Made by a program: the position numbers and the translations under genes
Notes under the pieces: model-generated
Told to the model about the DNA's origin: nothing
The model's input: only the letters and a program-made list of their open reading frames with translations
The model's database searches: none
Shown: positions 9,011 to 20,738 of the stretch, piece by piece
Layout of the letters: every line of letters begins with the position of its first letter
Numbering within the stretch: the first letter of the stretch is position 1
Origin: Akanthomyces muscarius
Taxonomy: Eukaryota > Ascomycota > Sordariomycetes > Hypocreales > Cordycipitaceae
Direction of reading: 5' to 3'
NCBI RefSeq assembly: GCF_028009165.1
Contig: NC_079246.1
Coordinates: 1-64,000, forward strand
DNA: 64,000 nucleotides

Positions 9011-10017
9011 TCAACCATCCGCTGAAAACTCCTCTTTGGCTGGGGCAACTGCTTGCAACTCGGCGCCTTCTTCTGCTTCGCATTTGCTGCACGAACAGTG
9101 AAACCCCCACAACGAGCGTAAATGCTGGCGGCGTGATTGGAGGGCCATCGCGGGCTGCAGATACGATATTGTGATTTCTGTCCCGGCGAAAATCGTCGTC
9201 GTAGCCGTCACATATTGCGTAAGGGAAGCCACATCGAAATGATATGCAGCGTTGGGCCCGCAGTCGTGGTTCAGCATCTTCCATAGGTCAGCGTCTGAGT
9301 GGTGCTAGATCTCGCGCTAGCCTGTCAGTGTGGTGCGCCACGTACTGAAATATCCGGGAAAACGGCGTGGTATGCCTTGTCCCCGACCATCACCGCAAAC
9401 GCGTTGGTTCGAATCCGATCCGTCAAGGCGTCGACTTGCCCAGCACCGTCTAGCTGCCAAAACATGGAGCGCGTTCGTAGAGGCAGTGCGGCGACCGCCT
9501 CGTGGTGAACCTCCACCCACTGCGCCCTGTCCAGGTCTGTGTACACGTCCAAGTCAAGCAGCAGCACCGGCCGACGAGCCATGACTACATCTCCGCGCTG
9601 CAGCGTCCGCGTAGCGATCAGACCGCGGCCCCGGCCGGGAGTGTTGACCACGTCGAGCAAGCCGGCCTCTTCCGTGTTTTGCGTGGAAAAAGCATCTTCT
9701 TCATAAAACGCCGCTAGTCGTCCAAGGTAGTCGGCCTGGTCGGCTGTTCCCAGTACGCCTATGCCGCCGTGACTTCCAAACTCGTGCGAAGAATATAGAT
9801 GAAAAGAGCCTAAGGACTTTTGCAACCTGGCCGGTAGCGCCTTTCGCCCTAGTGTTAGACGTCGCAGCACGCCCGGCGCTGGGCAATTGGTCCCCTCGGC
9901 TTGCCGCGCATAGGGCCATCCGGCCGACAGAAGCCGTGGCGCCCACAAGCACGCTGTACAATCACGTACCTGATCTGTGAGCAGCAGCAAAGAAGGCAGC
10001 AGTCCCGAGAGCTTCAT
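9011..10017 (-). CDS. Secreted-type SET-domain protein
   Basis: Two-exon model: 10017-9346 and 9277-9011, 312 aa. The intron starts GTACGT and ends GAAG, in phase 0. The ATG at 10017 gives a hydrophobic N terminus (MKLSGLLPSLLLL), as in the fungal 'SET domain-containing protein 5' type family, which often begins with a signal-like segment and a Cys-rich stretch. SET signatures: NTPGRGRGLIATRTLQRGDVV at about 125-145, then NHDCGPN (227-233) just after the splice, EITISY, and a post-SET Cys cluster (CSCSKC). Known SET enzymes transfer methyl groups from SAM to lysine; the substrate here is unknown. The model stops about 30 residues after the post-SET motif, shorter than relatives I recall, so a 3' exon may be missing or the gene may be truncated. 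Confidence 0.75.
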
Positions 10018-10471
10018 GTCTGGCAGACGAAATGCATCCGCGCACGAGCGTACGTTGACGCTCTTTTCATGGTACGGTCGGAAGGGAGGAGACATCGGAA
10101 AGGACTGTATCGTCCGTCCGGACCGCCATACGAGCCACCTTGACACGGCTTCATCTTACGGTGGCGCCGGTGGCCTACCCCACCACGCCGTTGAGCGCTA
10201 ATGCAGACTTGTATGGAAGCTTAGCTTAAGCTTGTCCTAGTGGCGTACAGGGCTTAGGTAGCCCTGCAGCCTGATTTTTTCCGTGGTAGCATGCGCTTTT
10301 GCTACGCTGGTGGCGCGTGACTGTTGTTCTTGTCATAGCCTCGTGAAGCCGAGACGATCGATGGCCTGCTCATTTCCCGATGGGCCTATACAGTCATATA
10401 CAGGGCGGGGCGTGTGGTGCCAGGTCTGACCAGGGTTGTCCATTGGAGTTTGGAAGCAGAGCGAGTGTGGC
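10018..10471. promoter_or_regulatory. Divergent intergenic region
   Basis: About 450 bp lie between the start of the SET-domain gene (- strand) and the start of the small membrane-tailed gene (+ strand), so the region must hold both promoters. I see no distinctive operator or repeat. Confidence 0.4.
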
Positions 10472-11112
10472 ATGAAAATAAAGTCTGGACGCCGAGCCCC
10501 GAGCCTTTTCCTCTTTCTTCCCATCACCGCCACGCGATACGACATGGGAAAGATTCTCAACTTCACACTCGGTGATCCTCTTGCGGTAAGTTCAATTGGC
10601 TGTCATCCGGCCGACGGCGTAGAGCTGACGCTCGGCAGATCCAACAGTCATGGGTGTTTGACAGAGTCGCTTGCGGGCGTCTACCTGAAGAGTATCACTT
10701 GCCCATATTGTGCCGAGCCACGTTTTCTGCGAAGGAAAGCTCCGATGCTAGCCCCTATCCACTAGGTGCTGGGGATGAGTGGGAGTTGCTCCGGCCCTGC
10801 TGCCCCTTGGATCCTGACACCACGCAAGGCATAGCAAACAGATACTACACAGAGTATAATTGCATATCGAAATACTGTGCTACGTCAAACCAGACGCTCG
10901 CGGAAGGCTGGGAGGATTGTGCCAAGGCTGCGGTGCAATCAGGGGCGAAGAATTCGACGCCCATAACCGTCGACAGTAGGTGTGAATGGGTTGACTATGG
11001 CCTGGTGAAGAAAGGCCGAGAGGCGGAGGGCCAGGGCGCGAGCTTCCGGACTACAAAATCACGGGGCGTGGTGTTTTCGCTCGTGGTGGCTCTCGTGGCT
11101 TACATGGTATAA
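10472..11112 (+). CDS. Small putative secreted or GPI-anchored protein, uncharacterised
   Basis: Two-exon model: 10472-10585 and 10639-11112, 195 aa. The donor is GTAAGT and the acceptor CGGCAG, in phase 0. The start may be the ATG at 10472, giving a basic then hydrophobic leader (SLFLFLPITATR), or the ATG at 10544. The body has about ten cysteines, including a CC pair, and Asn-x-Thr sites (NFT, NQT, NST). The last 15 residues are hydrophobic (GVVFSLVVALVAYMV) after a small-residue stretch, which fits a GPI-attachment signal or a membrane tail. No family recognised. It lies divergently to the SET gene. Confidence 0.6.
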
Positions 11113-11755
11113 ATGAAAGTGGATCCATCATAGTTAGGTCGTTGACGGAGCCCGCTCGTAGCGGCCCTGTACAACGACTACGAGCTGCCCTGTCTAGACT
11201 AGGAAGTAATACTACATACACATTCTAAAACCACTATTACTTCCCGGTAGAATAAGTCTTCTATCATACTCCTCACTTCTTCTTCATGACATCTTCCTGT
11301 GACCCATTTTGGGGTGAGATTTATTCACGATGCACCGAGATTCTGCGCCTGCATGGCGTGACACCAGCTCAGCAATCCACGCTTCCTCTTTTTCCACAGG
11401 CAAGAAACAACAATACTTCACGCCGTCTTCAGAAAAGGGACAAGTACCGGCGTCTCCAAGGCAGCAGCCTTATAGACCAAGGTACGCCGCCAAGTCTTTC
11501 ATGGAGACTGGCACGTCACGCGTCATGCACGCCGCCAATAAAATATCATAGTGCTCGCACATAATGCAAACAAATTGGTTGGTTCTACCCTAATCGGCGC
11601 TAGCTGATGGTCGTCCAGACTTTATTGTAAGCCACTACGCCCATTTGCCTAAACCCACTTGCCTGAAATGTCAAGCTTACCTCTCTAGCCAGATAGACCA
11701 GACTTCACACTGGCGAAGCCAGGCAGTCTCTTGATGGCCCTCGACTAAAGCAGAG
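11113..11755. other. Intergenic, convergent
   Basis: About 640 bp between the 3' ends of two convergent genes. No RNA gene, repeat or credible coding region seen. Confidence 0.5.
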
Positions 11756-13177
11756 TTACTCGGGCGCTGGAGGAACGCCCCCAATACACTCGTCCTCTCC
11801 ATCACCGTCCGGGTCCGGAGTGTTGCAAATAGACTTGTAGCTCGGATGTTGCTGATCCATTGGCTTCATCACTCCATCTTGCCACTCGTACCCTAGTATT
11901 GTTAGTATGAGCGTATAGAAAAGAGCATGAAGAATAAACAAGGACAAGAAAACGGAACGTACGCAGTGCCCACAGAGCAGAAGCCTCGCCGTCGACGAGG
12001 TAGGGCGAAATGCTGCACTTGTCTGTGAGAGTTTCGACATCGCCCTTGCAAGCCGGCACGCTTCCGCCTTTTCCGACAATCTGCAGTTCTGACTTCTTCT
12101 TGGAGATGGTGCCACAGCTTTCGATCAGTTTTGGGAAGAAGACCCATCGCGTCCACATCTCTGGGTCGGCCGCTGGATCAGCTGTGCGCTCGATGGACTC
12201 CATTTTAGCGGAACCATGGCTCCCTATACGCTGATAGTTAGTATGAAGCCCTCATCATGATTCGATAGGGGAGAAAGGCAGACTGACACTCATATGTAAC
12301 ACCTGCTCCGAACACTTCCTTGACCACACCTTCGAGACCGGCGGAGAAGCCTTGGCTGATAGACGTCTCTTTGCCCTTGGTCAAGGCCAGTGCCTGGCCT
12401 GGCGGCTGCGACTCTCCGGCCTCGCCAGGTGCCCGTGTCTCTGGTCCAAGCAGGCCGGTACGTTTCTGCTCGCAGAAGGTCTGGCACGAGTTCATGTTGG
12501 GCCGAATCGGACCGCAGGATCCGTCTTCGTTTAGCGTGATGCCCTCGGGCCTGGGACAATCGGTGCGCGACTTTCCAAAAAAGCTGACCGGGCAATCTGT
12601 TGCGGTCTCGTCGGCCCGGGCACCGAGAGGGCTGTCGCCCACAAACTCGAGCCAGCTTCCTCTGCCGCGTTTTCTCACCGAGCCTGGCGTGTCAGGTGGG
12701 TTCTTGCCGCCAGGTGGCTTGATGTTGATGCCGGCAAAGATCCCGTACGCGGCAAAGGTGAGGTTGTTGACCACGTGCACACCTGTGAACGTCCCAAGCT
12801 TGTTGCAGTCCTTGAATAGCTGGGCGATGCCACGCTTCACCTCACCCTGGGTAATAGTGCGGTTACGCGCGCTGCCGTTGCAGATGGACATGATGGTGGT
12901 GTTATGGCGCTTGTACGCGCATTCATTCATGGCCATGGGCAGTCCCGCTGGGGTAGCGGCCAGGTTCTCCTCCAAGAATCGACCGGCTTCATTGAGATCC
13001 TTCTGCTCCAGACTGTCGCTTGTAAGTTTGCATAACCGATTTTGTATCTGCTAGACGCTTGAAAATAACGCACCCTCTGTCTGCATAGCATTCGCTGTAA
13101 GAGTCGCTGTGGCGTGGTTCTGCAACAGAGCCACATACGACGGAGCTAAGTCCAAGAAGGACGAGAAAACCACGCAT
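11756..13177 (-). CDS. Putative secreted cysteine-rich protein, uncharacterised
   Basis: Four-exon model: 13177-13074, 13012-12303, 12223-11963, 11892-11756; 403 aa. Donors are GTGCGT, GTGTTA and GTACGT; an ACTAAC branch site precedes the second acceptor region, whose exact position (12223 or 9 bp upstream) is uncertain. The N terminus is a clear signal peptide (MRGFLVLLGLSSVVCGSVA). The mature part has several cysteines, N-glycosylation motifs (NTT, NGS, NRT, NLT), a Pro/Gly-rich middle and a Trp-containing C-terminal third. A KRGRG stretch could be a basic cleavage site. I do not recognise a family; size and composition fit an extracellular protein of unknown role. Confidence 0.6.
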
Positions 13178-14911
13178 TTTAAGACCAAACAGGAGCGTTC
13201 GGTAGGAGAAATGCTATTACGCTGCTGATATGAAAGAGAAGCATAAGGGATTCCTCGTCTCTAGGTCAGCGCGGCGAGTATTTATACCTAGCTTTCACGA
13301 TACTGTTGGCCTCTAATCGTATGTTGACAGCTATGAACCATTTCACTAACCTGATCTGTGTACTTACGCAGGAAAAAGTACCATGCTGACGGAGCATGCA
13401 TGACTATATTTCGCGCGGTGGCTTTATGCAGCGGAAAGGCGTCGCCATCGTCGATTATTATGGTCATCTTGCAGGTTCTTTATCCCCGTCGTCGCTCGCG
13501 TAGTAGTATAAGCCACGTACACTGGGCCGGCTGGGGTTTTAGAGCGTACTCTACGGTGAGGTGGATCGTGGCAAGGCTGCTGGGATGGAGATGAACTTCG
13601 AGGACTTTCTTCGTGATCTGTGCTATTGGTGTACCTTGGCGCCACCAATGCGGCGCTAATGCCGCCAAGGCTCAGAATTTGTGTGAAGTGTGACCGTTGC
13701 CAGAGTGCGCTAGGCTGCGCAGCCTGATTTGGACCCATGGCGGCGTCCAGGAGGAGCAAGCCTGGCGGAGGCCGCCATTTATAGCGTATGGGGCTGAACG
13801 AACATAGCTCCGTCCGCCGCTCCGATGGCATGTCACCCAAGGGCATGTTGTGAGGCCGCAACGAGCGACTGGTCTACTACTACTTTATATGCGCGTATCC
13901 ACAATCTACGCTCTGCTAATTTGTCACTTGTTTGAGGATATAGCGGCTTGCTGTTAGATTCCCTTTCTTTCTTAATTTTCCGAATCAACTGGTAGTGATA
14001 GAGTGCCCGTTGGAAGCGGCCCTCTATGAAGGGTCTTAGCTGGACTTCGTTGTCAAGTCGATGGTTGGCATGATATTTGCTATGCTTGAGGCTTATGCTA
14101 AACCACGGCCTGCCTTACTACTCGTAACTCGAAACCCTGTCCAAGTAGTGAGCCATTCCCTGCGCACGTACCCTCCTAATTAGATCCACACGGAAGAATA
14201 TTACGATTAAATGTGTTACCGTGGGCGGATACCTCTTGGCAGGAAGACAATAGTTAAGAGTCCATGGTTGACTTGCTTTACATCGCTCGCTGCACGCTGC
14301 GAAGGATATCCCGCCTCTACCCGGGGCCACAGTGGAAGTCAGGCCAAGTTCACACGCAAGTGCCAGAAGACTGGCAGCCTCTCCCACCTGTGTTGAGGAA
14401 GACCGCGTCTGAATCTAGTACGGTCGGCCAAATAAGGCGCAAGTGAGGACACCGAAGCAATAGCAGGCGGCGACATTGTCGACATCACGTCCCCGTCAAA
14501 CTAAACAAGAACCAGGTTACCAGGGCCGTTTGGCCAATTTTCCTTGCTCACCGCCTAGATAGCGGCGAATTTTAAATGGTCAGCTATGGGTATGCCTTGA
14601 CGAAAGAGCAGATCCAGGATGCCGAGGAGGAAATCTCGCGGGAGGAATCCACATACAGATTCGCTAGACAAGTGGACAGGCCATCCATCGGGCGTCAGTT
14701 AACCAACTAAACAAAAGCCCGACCAATATCGGCCTCTCGTCGACGTAAGGGTTCGTTGGTTCCAACATCAGCTTAGTCGACTGGTCTGGGCGAGGTCACG
14801 GCGGCAGCGTCGGCCGCGTCGGCCGCGTCGGTAGTCGCGACGCCTCATGAACTTGTCACGCGGGAGTAGCGGTACATGGAAGTAGTATTAGCAAATCGTA
14901 TGTTCTTCGCT
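13178..14911. other. Intergenic, no gene supported
   Basis: About 1.7 kb between two genes read leftwards, so it contains the promoter of the secreted protein gene (near 13178) and downstream sequence of the large orphan gene. A minus-strand open frame at 13424-13861 has no signal peptide, domain or splice support. A short GTCGGCCGC repeat occurs at about 14808-14832. Confidence 0.45.
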
Positions 14912-17900
14912 CTATAGACTTGCGTCACTATTGTCGCTTTCAGCACCGGCAGTGCTGTTCCCACTGCTGCGCTCTATGTCTTCGTCTTCGTCCGCGCTCT
15001 CGTCACCCTCGTGTAGAGCCCTATCGTCAACATATCTATACGTCTGAGGTGCTTCTGCTTGGTCTAGAAATTCGAAAAGTAGCCGATCATCACCTGACCC
15101 GTTATGCATGCTCTTGATTTCTTCTAAGAGTCTAAGTTTGGTGATAATCAGGCTCCGTTTACCTGAAGGGTCCTCAAAGAGCTGCTCAATAACGTTAACA
15201 AATTCTTGGAGACGGCATAGCTCACCACGGGCTTGGGCAGACGGCGGTTCGGTGAGCAGAGGCATGGCACCAACGGCAGCTCGGCTGGCGTGCCGCAGAA
15301 AATTCAGGACAGGTAGTGTGGGCAGGATCACGGTCGGCGTCGCCCCCCCATGCGGCGAACCACTCTCGACCGGCACCTCCCACAGCTGAAGGTCGATCGA
15401 ATCCGGATCATTGAAGTTCCAGAAGCCAGATGGTGGACTCCCTGGCAAGCTCAAGTGCCGAGGTCCGGCCACCCGCAAGAGACATGCAAAGCACCTTTGA
15501 AGATCACCAGCCAGGCGCACCACCGTATCCAATGGTTGGCGAGCTACCCAGCCTGTTGTTATGGACAGTCCGCGCACCGCGCGGAAACTTTGGACGAGCT
15601 CTGCATTTCTATAGTGAAGCGCCTGATATGCTCTTTTCCACTTCGGTGAAAGAGGGAAAGCCGTTTTTTTAATCTAGACGTTCGCGTCTTAGTATAATGC
15701 TGAATCTACTCATGACCATCTACGTACCTCGAACGTGTCCGCTAAGTACCGGTATGGGTTAATGAGGGGAGCCCAGAATTGTATGCGAAAGAATGTTGGC
15801 AGATGGTTATAGCAGCAGCTCCGTCCGTGGCTTACGCTCATCTCTTTCGTCCGGTCTGGATTGAACATGACGGTGATGTAGCGACCGATGGTGTCCCGAA
15901 ACAGGTTGCCAAATGGGACCGCGTCCGGGTGGCGCGCTGCGTTGTATAGATCGCGTAGTCGCTCGTAGAAGACCCGGAACGCGTTCCCGGCCCATGTCAC
16001 TTTGTTCGGCGTCTCGAACAGTGTGTCGAACACATTTCTGCTCCATAGCTGCTCTTTGGGAGCCCGTTTTGCCATCCAGTTTGGTAGGCCCGTAGGGAGG
16101 TGTGGTGTGCTGTCCGGCGTCCCTGCGAGCTGCCGAATCTCCCACGCCTCGTCCAGAATATCCAGTATAGTATGCGGGGTGACCATGCGCCCAGTAGGAG
16201 TTTGAATGGACTCGAGAGCTGTCGCGAGCGAGTTTGGTCCATTGGGATACTTACGCCGTATTTGGCTGTTCTTTACTTGGTCGTATTCCTCCAATGCCTT
16301 ACGCCAATACAGCAACAGCTTGCTCAGCATGTGGAGCCCGTATTCTCTTGCCACCTCCTGCGCTGCAATGTGAACCGCCGTTTTTTCGTCCGTTATGGCT
16401 ATGTGTAAGCTGGCTCGGTCGTGTTCGCGTAGATGTGCTGCTTTGAGCATTAGGTCTTCGATGATGTACGCAGCCGACACGTTACTACACGCAAAAGCCC
16501 GGACACTAGACTGGGCTGCCCATTCCGGGTGCAGAGGATTGCGAGGTATGTACAATTGCAGCAGCTTCGGAATGGACAGGTGACCGTGCATCCAATCGAG
16601 CTGGTCTAGTCTGAGCCAGAGAAGGCCTAAGTCGCAGACCGTTTCGCGTAGGCCGAGTCCACGTCGTGTGTACTGGACACGCCGTCCATCTTTGATCTGC
16701 TTCAACTGCCATTGGTTCTCCCATATCCATTTGTCGGCGAAGTAGTCCCTATCGCTATTTAAGGACGACACGAGCAGTCGCAGGAAAAGCTCGGCGGTAT
16801 AGAAGCACACGAGTGACCGTGAGCTCCGCTTGGCATGGGAAGATGCCTCGTCTTTCTCGCCGCTGTTAGCGAAAATATAGTCGAGTGGTTTGACAAACCG
16901 GCGCGCCATGGTGCAGACAAAGTCATTCACGTCTGCTGTTGGCAACACCCAAAAAGGCTTATGCTCAAGATCTCCCACGGACGTACAAGAGGCACCACCT
17001 ACAGTTTGGTGGTCTAAAGTCCCGTCCTGCTCCCCTCGGTTAAACTTACCACCATGAAGCATCGTGAGGATGGCGTCAAGCCGAAACGTGATCTCTTTGC
17101 GGACGGCGTACCCGTTCGTGGGCGCGTCGTGGTCTGCTACAGCATCAAGATGGCGTTTATTGGCTTCCCACGCCCCCACCAGCTTCCGCCTCTGTGGCGC
17201 CCCGGTAATGGCGCTGGCACGGTCATGGCCCGCAGTGAAAACATCTTTCATCATGGTGTCTGTCAGTGCCAGGGCTGCAAGCGAAGGCGCGGCAAAAGGC
17301 CGGTAATCACTGGCAATGACAGAGAATCGTTCTTTATCACAGTTGTACGCCTTCGCATGGACGACACCTAGTTTTGGACAGCTGGGGTGGCCAGGGTCGG
17401 TTGGTTGGGGCACACGCGCCGCCACACTTCGCACTTTGGCGTCGTAGGTAGCCGCATCACGAAGGTGGTACGTGCGAAAGTACTCGGACTGGAGCCCCAT
17501 ATCTAGCGAAATGTCTCGAAGATCAGCGTGAAATTTCTCTAGACATCGTTTCTTCCACAAAAGTGTGACGGGGACTTCGTCCCGACCCTCTGTGGTGGAC
17601 GCCGTGGCCAGATCGCGGAGCCCGATATCCAACCAGCAGGACCGGAAGTCGAGGAACATCGGGTTGAGTGCGCGCATCACATTGCTCACAAAAAGGTCCA
17701 AGGACTGACCAAGAGTCGGCTGCGCAAAGCTGTTCTTGGTGTCATGGACCTGGAATAACAGTTTGGGGTTCTGGAAGTAGGCAAATGCAGATGCGCCGTT
17801 TATGACGGAAATCCTGATTTGAGCGCATCTTGCCTGGAAGGCCTGCCAAAATTCGCCAAGGTACTGCCCTGGAACGGTGTAGCGTAAGTGGGCGGCACGA

Positions 17901-19930
17901 GAGCTGTCGTCTGCCGACCAGCGGTCCGTCGCTGGTTTCTCCTGATAGGATTTGCACTTGGCATTGGCGATGGCAAATGTGGAAGGCATTTCTTGTCGAA
18001 ACAAAGCCGGTAGCGTGGACTGGACGGCTGGCAAGATAGCACCGTTCACCAGTTCCTCCTGGCGCGCGAGCGACAGGGTGTAGGGAGACTTGGCGGCACG
18101 TTGCTGTCGTGCTCGCTGTGGCTTTACCGGCTTGCCATCGTTGGTGTTGGGGAAAAAGACAAACACGTCCATAGGAATGCCGCCGGCGACGAACGAACCG
18201 AGCAGCGTGTGTCGTGTGTGGCCCAGGTCGACGCCATGCGGCGCGATGATCTGATTCCCCGCGATGGACCGCGTATAGGGCGGGTTGAAGGAGAGCCGGA
18301 ATGAGTTGTTGTCAGGCCGGATGGCGGCGAGGCTTGTGGGGCCGAGCCAAATACTGTCCACATCCCATGCTCTCGTGATGCGCACGTCGTGTATGCGGAT
18401 GTCGCACTCCGACTTGGACAGCGACAGCGATGCTGGTGGTTGGGCAAGAAGTGACTGCCATTGTCGACCCTCGGTTCGCTCGTGCTGCGGTTCCAGTGCA
18501 GGCTCGAGCCTATCTCGGATCCACTGTGTCATTTCCTGTATGGAAAAGCAGTCCCGGTCTACATCAGGCGACTGCTGATGGGGCTCTTGACCTATATGCT
18601 CCGTCAGCTCTGCAGATATGTTGGTATGTAGAGGATACATACAAGCGCAGCGACCAGACAGCGTCTCTTGGAATATGCGCAGGTAGGCATCGGATTGACG
18701 TGAGAGAAAGGTACGACCGGCGGTAGACTCAGCCGACTCAATGGCGGCAACAATCTCATCAAGAGGATGGGGAGCAACGGATGATGCTGACCCAGCTTCA
18801 GTGGGTAGTGCGTGCTGAGGTCCGTCTGGAGAGGACAAAGTCTCGACGCACGGCGTAGAATCGTCCCCAACATACCCCTCCACACTGAGATCCCAACTCT
18901 CATCCGACACAAACAAGCCGGACTCATCTCTCGCACTGCATTCTGGCTCAGAATGGTTGTCTTGGTGCTCACCCGCGCAGTCGCTGACCGTCTCGTTCAC
19001 GTTTTTCGTCTCGTCGGCGGCGGACGGGTGGTCGCGTTCTTCCTCGTCATTCTCTGCGGTGGTACCAAAAAAGGTCTCGCCCGTCGACACAACAATCACC
19101 GATCGTACAAGCGTGGCGTCCGCTCCATTAGCTTCCTCTGCAGTGTGCTCATCGCCCGGGTCGGGCGGGTCGGCCGCTGTGGGGAAGGTCGCACTTGTCG
19201 ATTCGACTGGCGGTTCAATCGGAGCGGGTGACAGGATACGCACTTGACTCTGGGGTGTGTTTGCCTCGTCGATGTGCTCCTGCCAGCGCGTAATGCGCTG
19301 CCTGGCCCTGTGTTGCTGGACTCGACGGGTGGAGGAAGATGTTTTGGTCGCCGACAGTGTAGGTGGAGCGTCTTCACCTCGCTTATCCGGGATAGAGACA
19401 CTGCCAGTAGCAGGCCGTAGAGCAAGGCAAACAGGTGCGCTCTTCACCGTTGTTTTCTCGTGCTCTCTTGAGACTTTCGTTGTTTGGTCTGAGAGGAAGG
19501 CGTTCGGCGTAGGGCTCTTGCGCTCACGGAGGTTGTATCGTTGCTCGGGTGCTGTCAGACATGGTGGACTCTGCCTCGTCAAGTCAGTTGTTTCAACGCG
19601 GCCCAAAGCAGCACTATGAAGACCATATGTCTCGCATGACTTTTGAAGTTCGTTCTTCGAACGGCTTTGTTGGTCTTGCCGTTGACCATCGTCGGTGTCT
19701 GGGACATTGTCTTGTCCGGCATGTGTTGACGCCGCGTTGTCTCTGATCTGCTCTTCAGCATGATCGACTGTGTTTATAATGCTGATGGCAGGTTCTTGCG
19801 CCACATCGGCAATGGTTTGGTCTCGTCTTGCTTGTGCAGCGGCTTGTCGTCGACGGAATGACCGCTGTCTCTCCAATTCCCGCCGAAGTTGTTGCTCTTC
19901 GGAGGTGAGACTCACTTTTCGCCGCGTCAT
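14912..19930 (-). CDS. Large orphan protein (1,654 aa), uncharacterised
   Basis: Two-exon model: 19930-15728 and 15673-14912. The donor is GAG/GTACGT and the acceptor CTAG, phase 0; the 54-bp intron removes a stop and links two long open frames (1,401 and 253 codons). A shorter second exon starting at about 15629 is also possible. The N terminus (MTRRKVSLTSEEQQLRREL) is charged and probably coiled coil. Residues to about 430 are acidic, Ser/Thr-rich and likely disordered. From about 450 to 1450 the sequence looks folded, with many Trp, Tyr and Phe, but I recognise no catalytic motif: no helicase Walker boxes, RT, DDE triad or kinase signature. The C-terminal tail is acidic. Length, lack of stops and the intron all argue for a real gene. 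Its position next to a telomeric retroelement raises the possibility of a mobile or subtelomeric gene family. Confidence 0.75.
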
Positions 19931-20738
19931 GACAATCCTTCAAGTCACGTAGTTGGGTACCTGTATACACGTTTTATTTTCCAACTTGGTTATTATTATA
20001 GCAAGAGAGGATAGAGATGGCTGTGTTGGGTCCTATTGCAACCGCATCCTTTTATCTAGGGTAGTGCCCCCGGGCGCAGACAGGAAAGAATGTGCGACGA
20101 CACCACCGCTTGGCCATTGTTGTCTCTTTCCACCCCCTATTCTGCGCCTGTGCACTCGCCGTAAAAAGAACGAGCGGGTGCAGTGTGATAACGCGTCGCA
20201 GTTGAACAGATCATCTCTTCTTTGTTTACACATGGCCGTCACAATCACACGAGGCTGAGCTATGGACAAGGGGTCCGACCAAGCATTTCGACCAACGGGA
20301 GGTACTGTGGCTTTGACAGGGGTACCGACCATCCATTTCCATGGTCTGCATTGGCTGCCTTGCCCTCGGTGGGGAAAACGCGCTCGCCAGAAGCCGGGAT
20401 GTGTAACGCTGCGGCCCGTGCCGTATCGCAGCTTGACATCTGCGTCGTCTCGAGTCAGATCTGCTTCTGCTCCATCCTACCGCACGTTAACAGGAAGATG
20501 GCATGCGCAATCCGGAATACCACTGATTTGCAGTCTAAAATCTTCGTAGAGCCGACCAAAATGTCCATTACAGCCTGCTGCAGTCAGCTATCAACTTTTA
20601 AGAGCGTGCATCTTTACCGCCCGTTCGCTGTTCCCACCTCTTGCTCTTACTCTTGCTAGTCACTTCACTTTTTTTTCTGCCAAGTTTTTTTCTATTTGCT
20701 ATCTAACTGTCTAACCCGACCCCAAACCGCCCTCTAAT
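19931..20738. other. Upstream region of the orphan gene
   Basis: About 800 bp between the orphan gene start and the truncated retroelement. It presumably contains the orphan gene promoter. Short open frames here have no supporting features. The sequence just before 20,739 (ACCCGACCCCAAACCGCCCT) is unrelated to the full element and so is pre-insertion DNA. Confidence 0.5.

Noticed and set aside
13424..13861. 145-codon minus-strand frame
   Set aside because: Composition looks like chance translation of GC-rich intergenic DNA, with no family resemblance and no splice partners.
14912..19930. Telomere-linked RecQ-type helicase
   Set aside because: Subtelomeric position made this worth testing, but no Walker A (GxGKT/S), DEAH-like box or other helicase motif is present in the protein.
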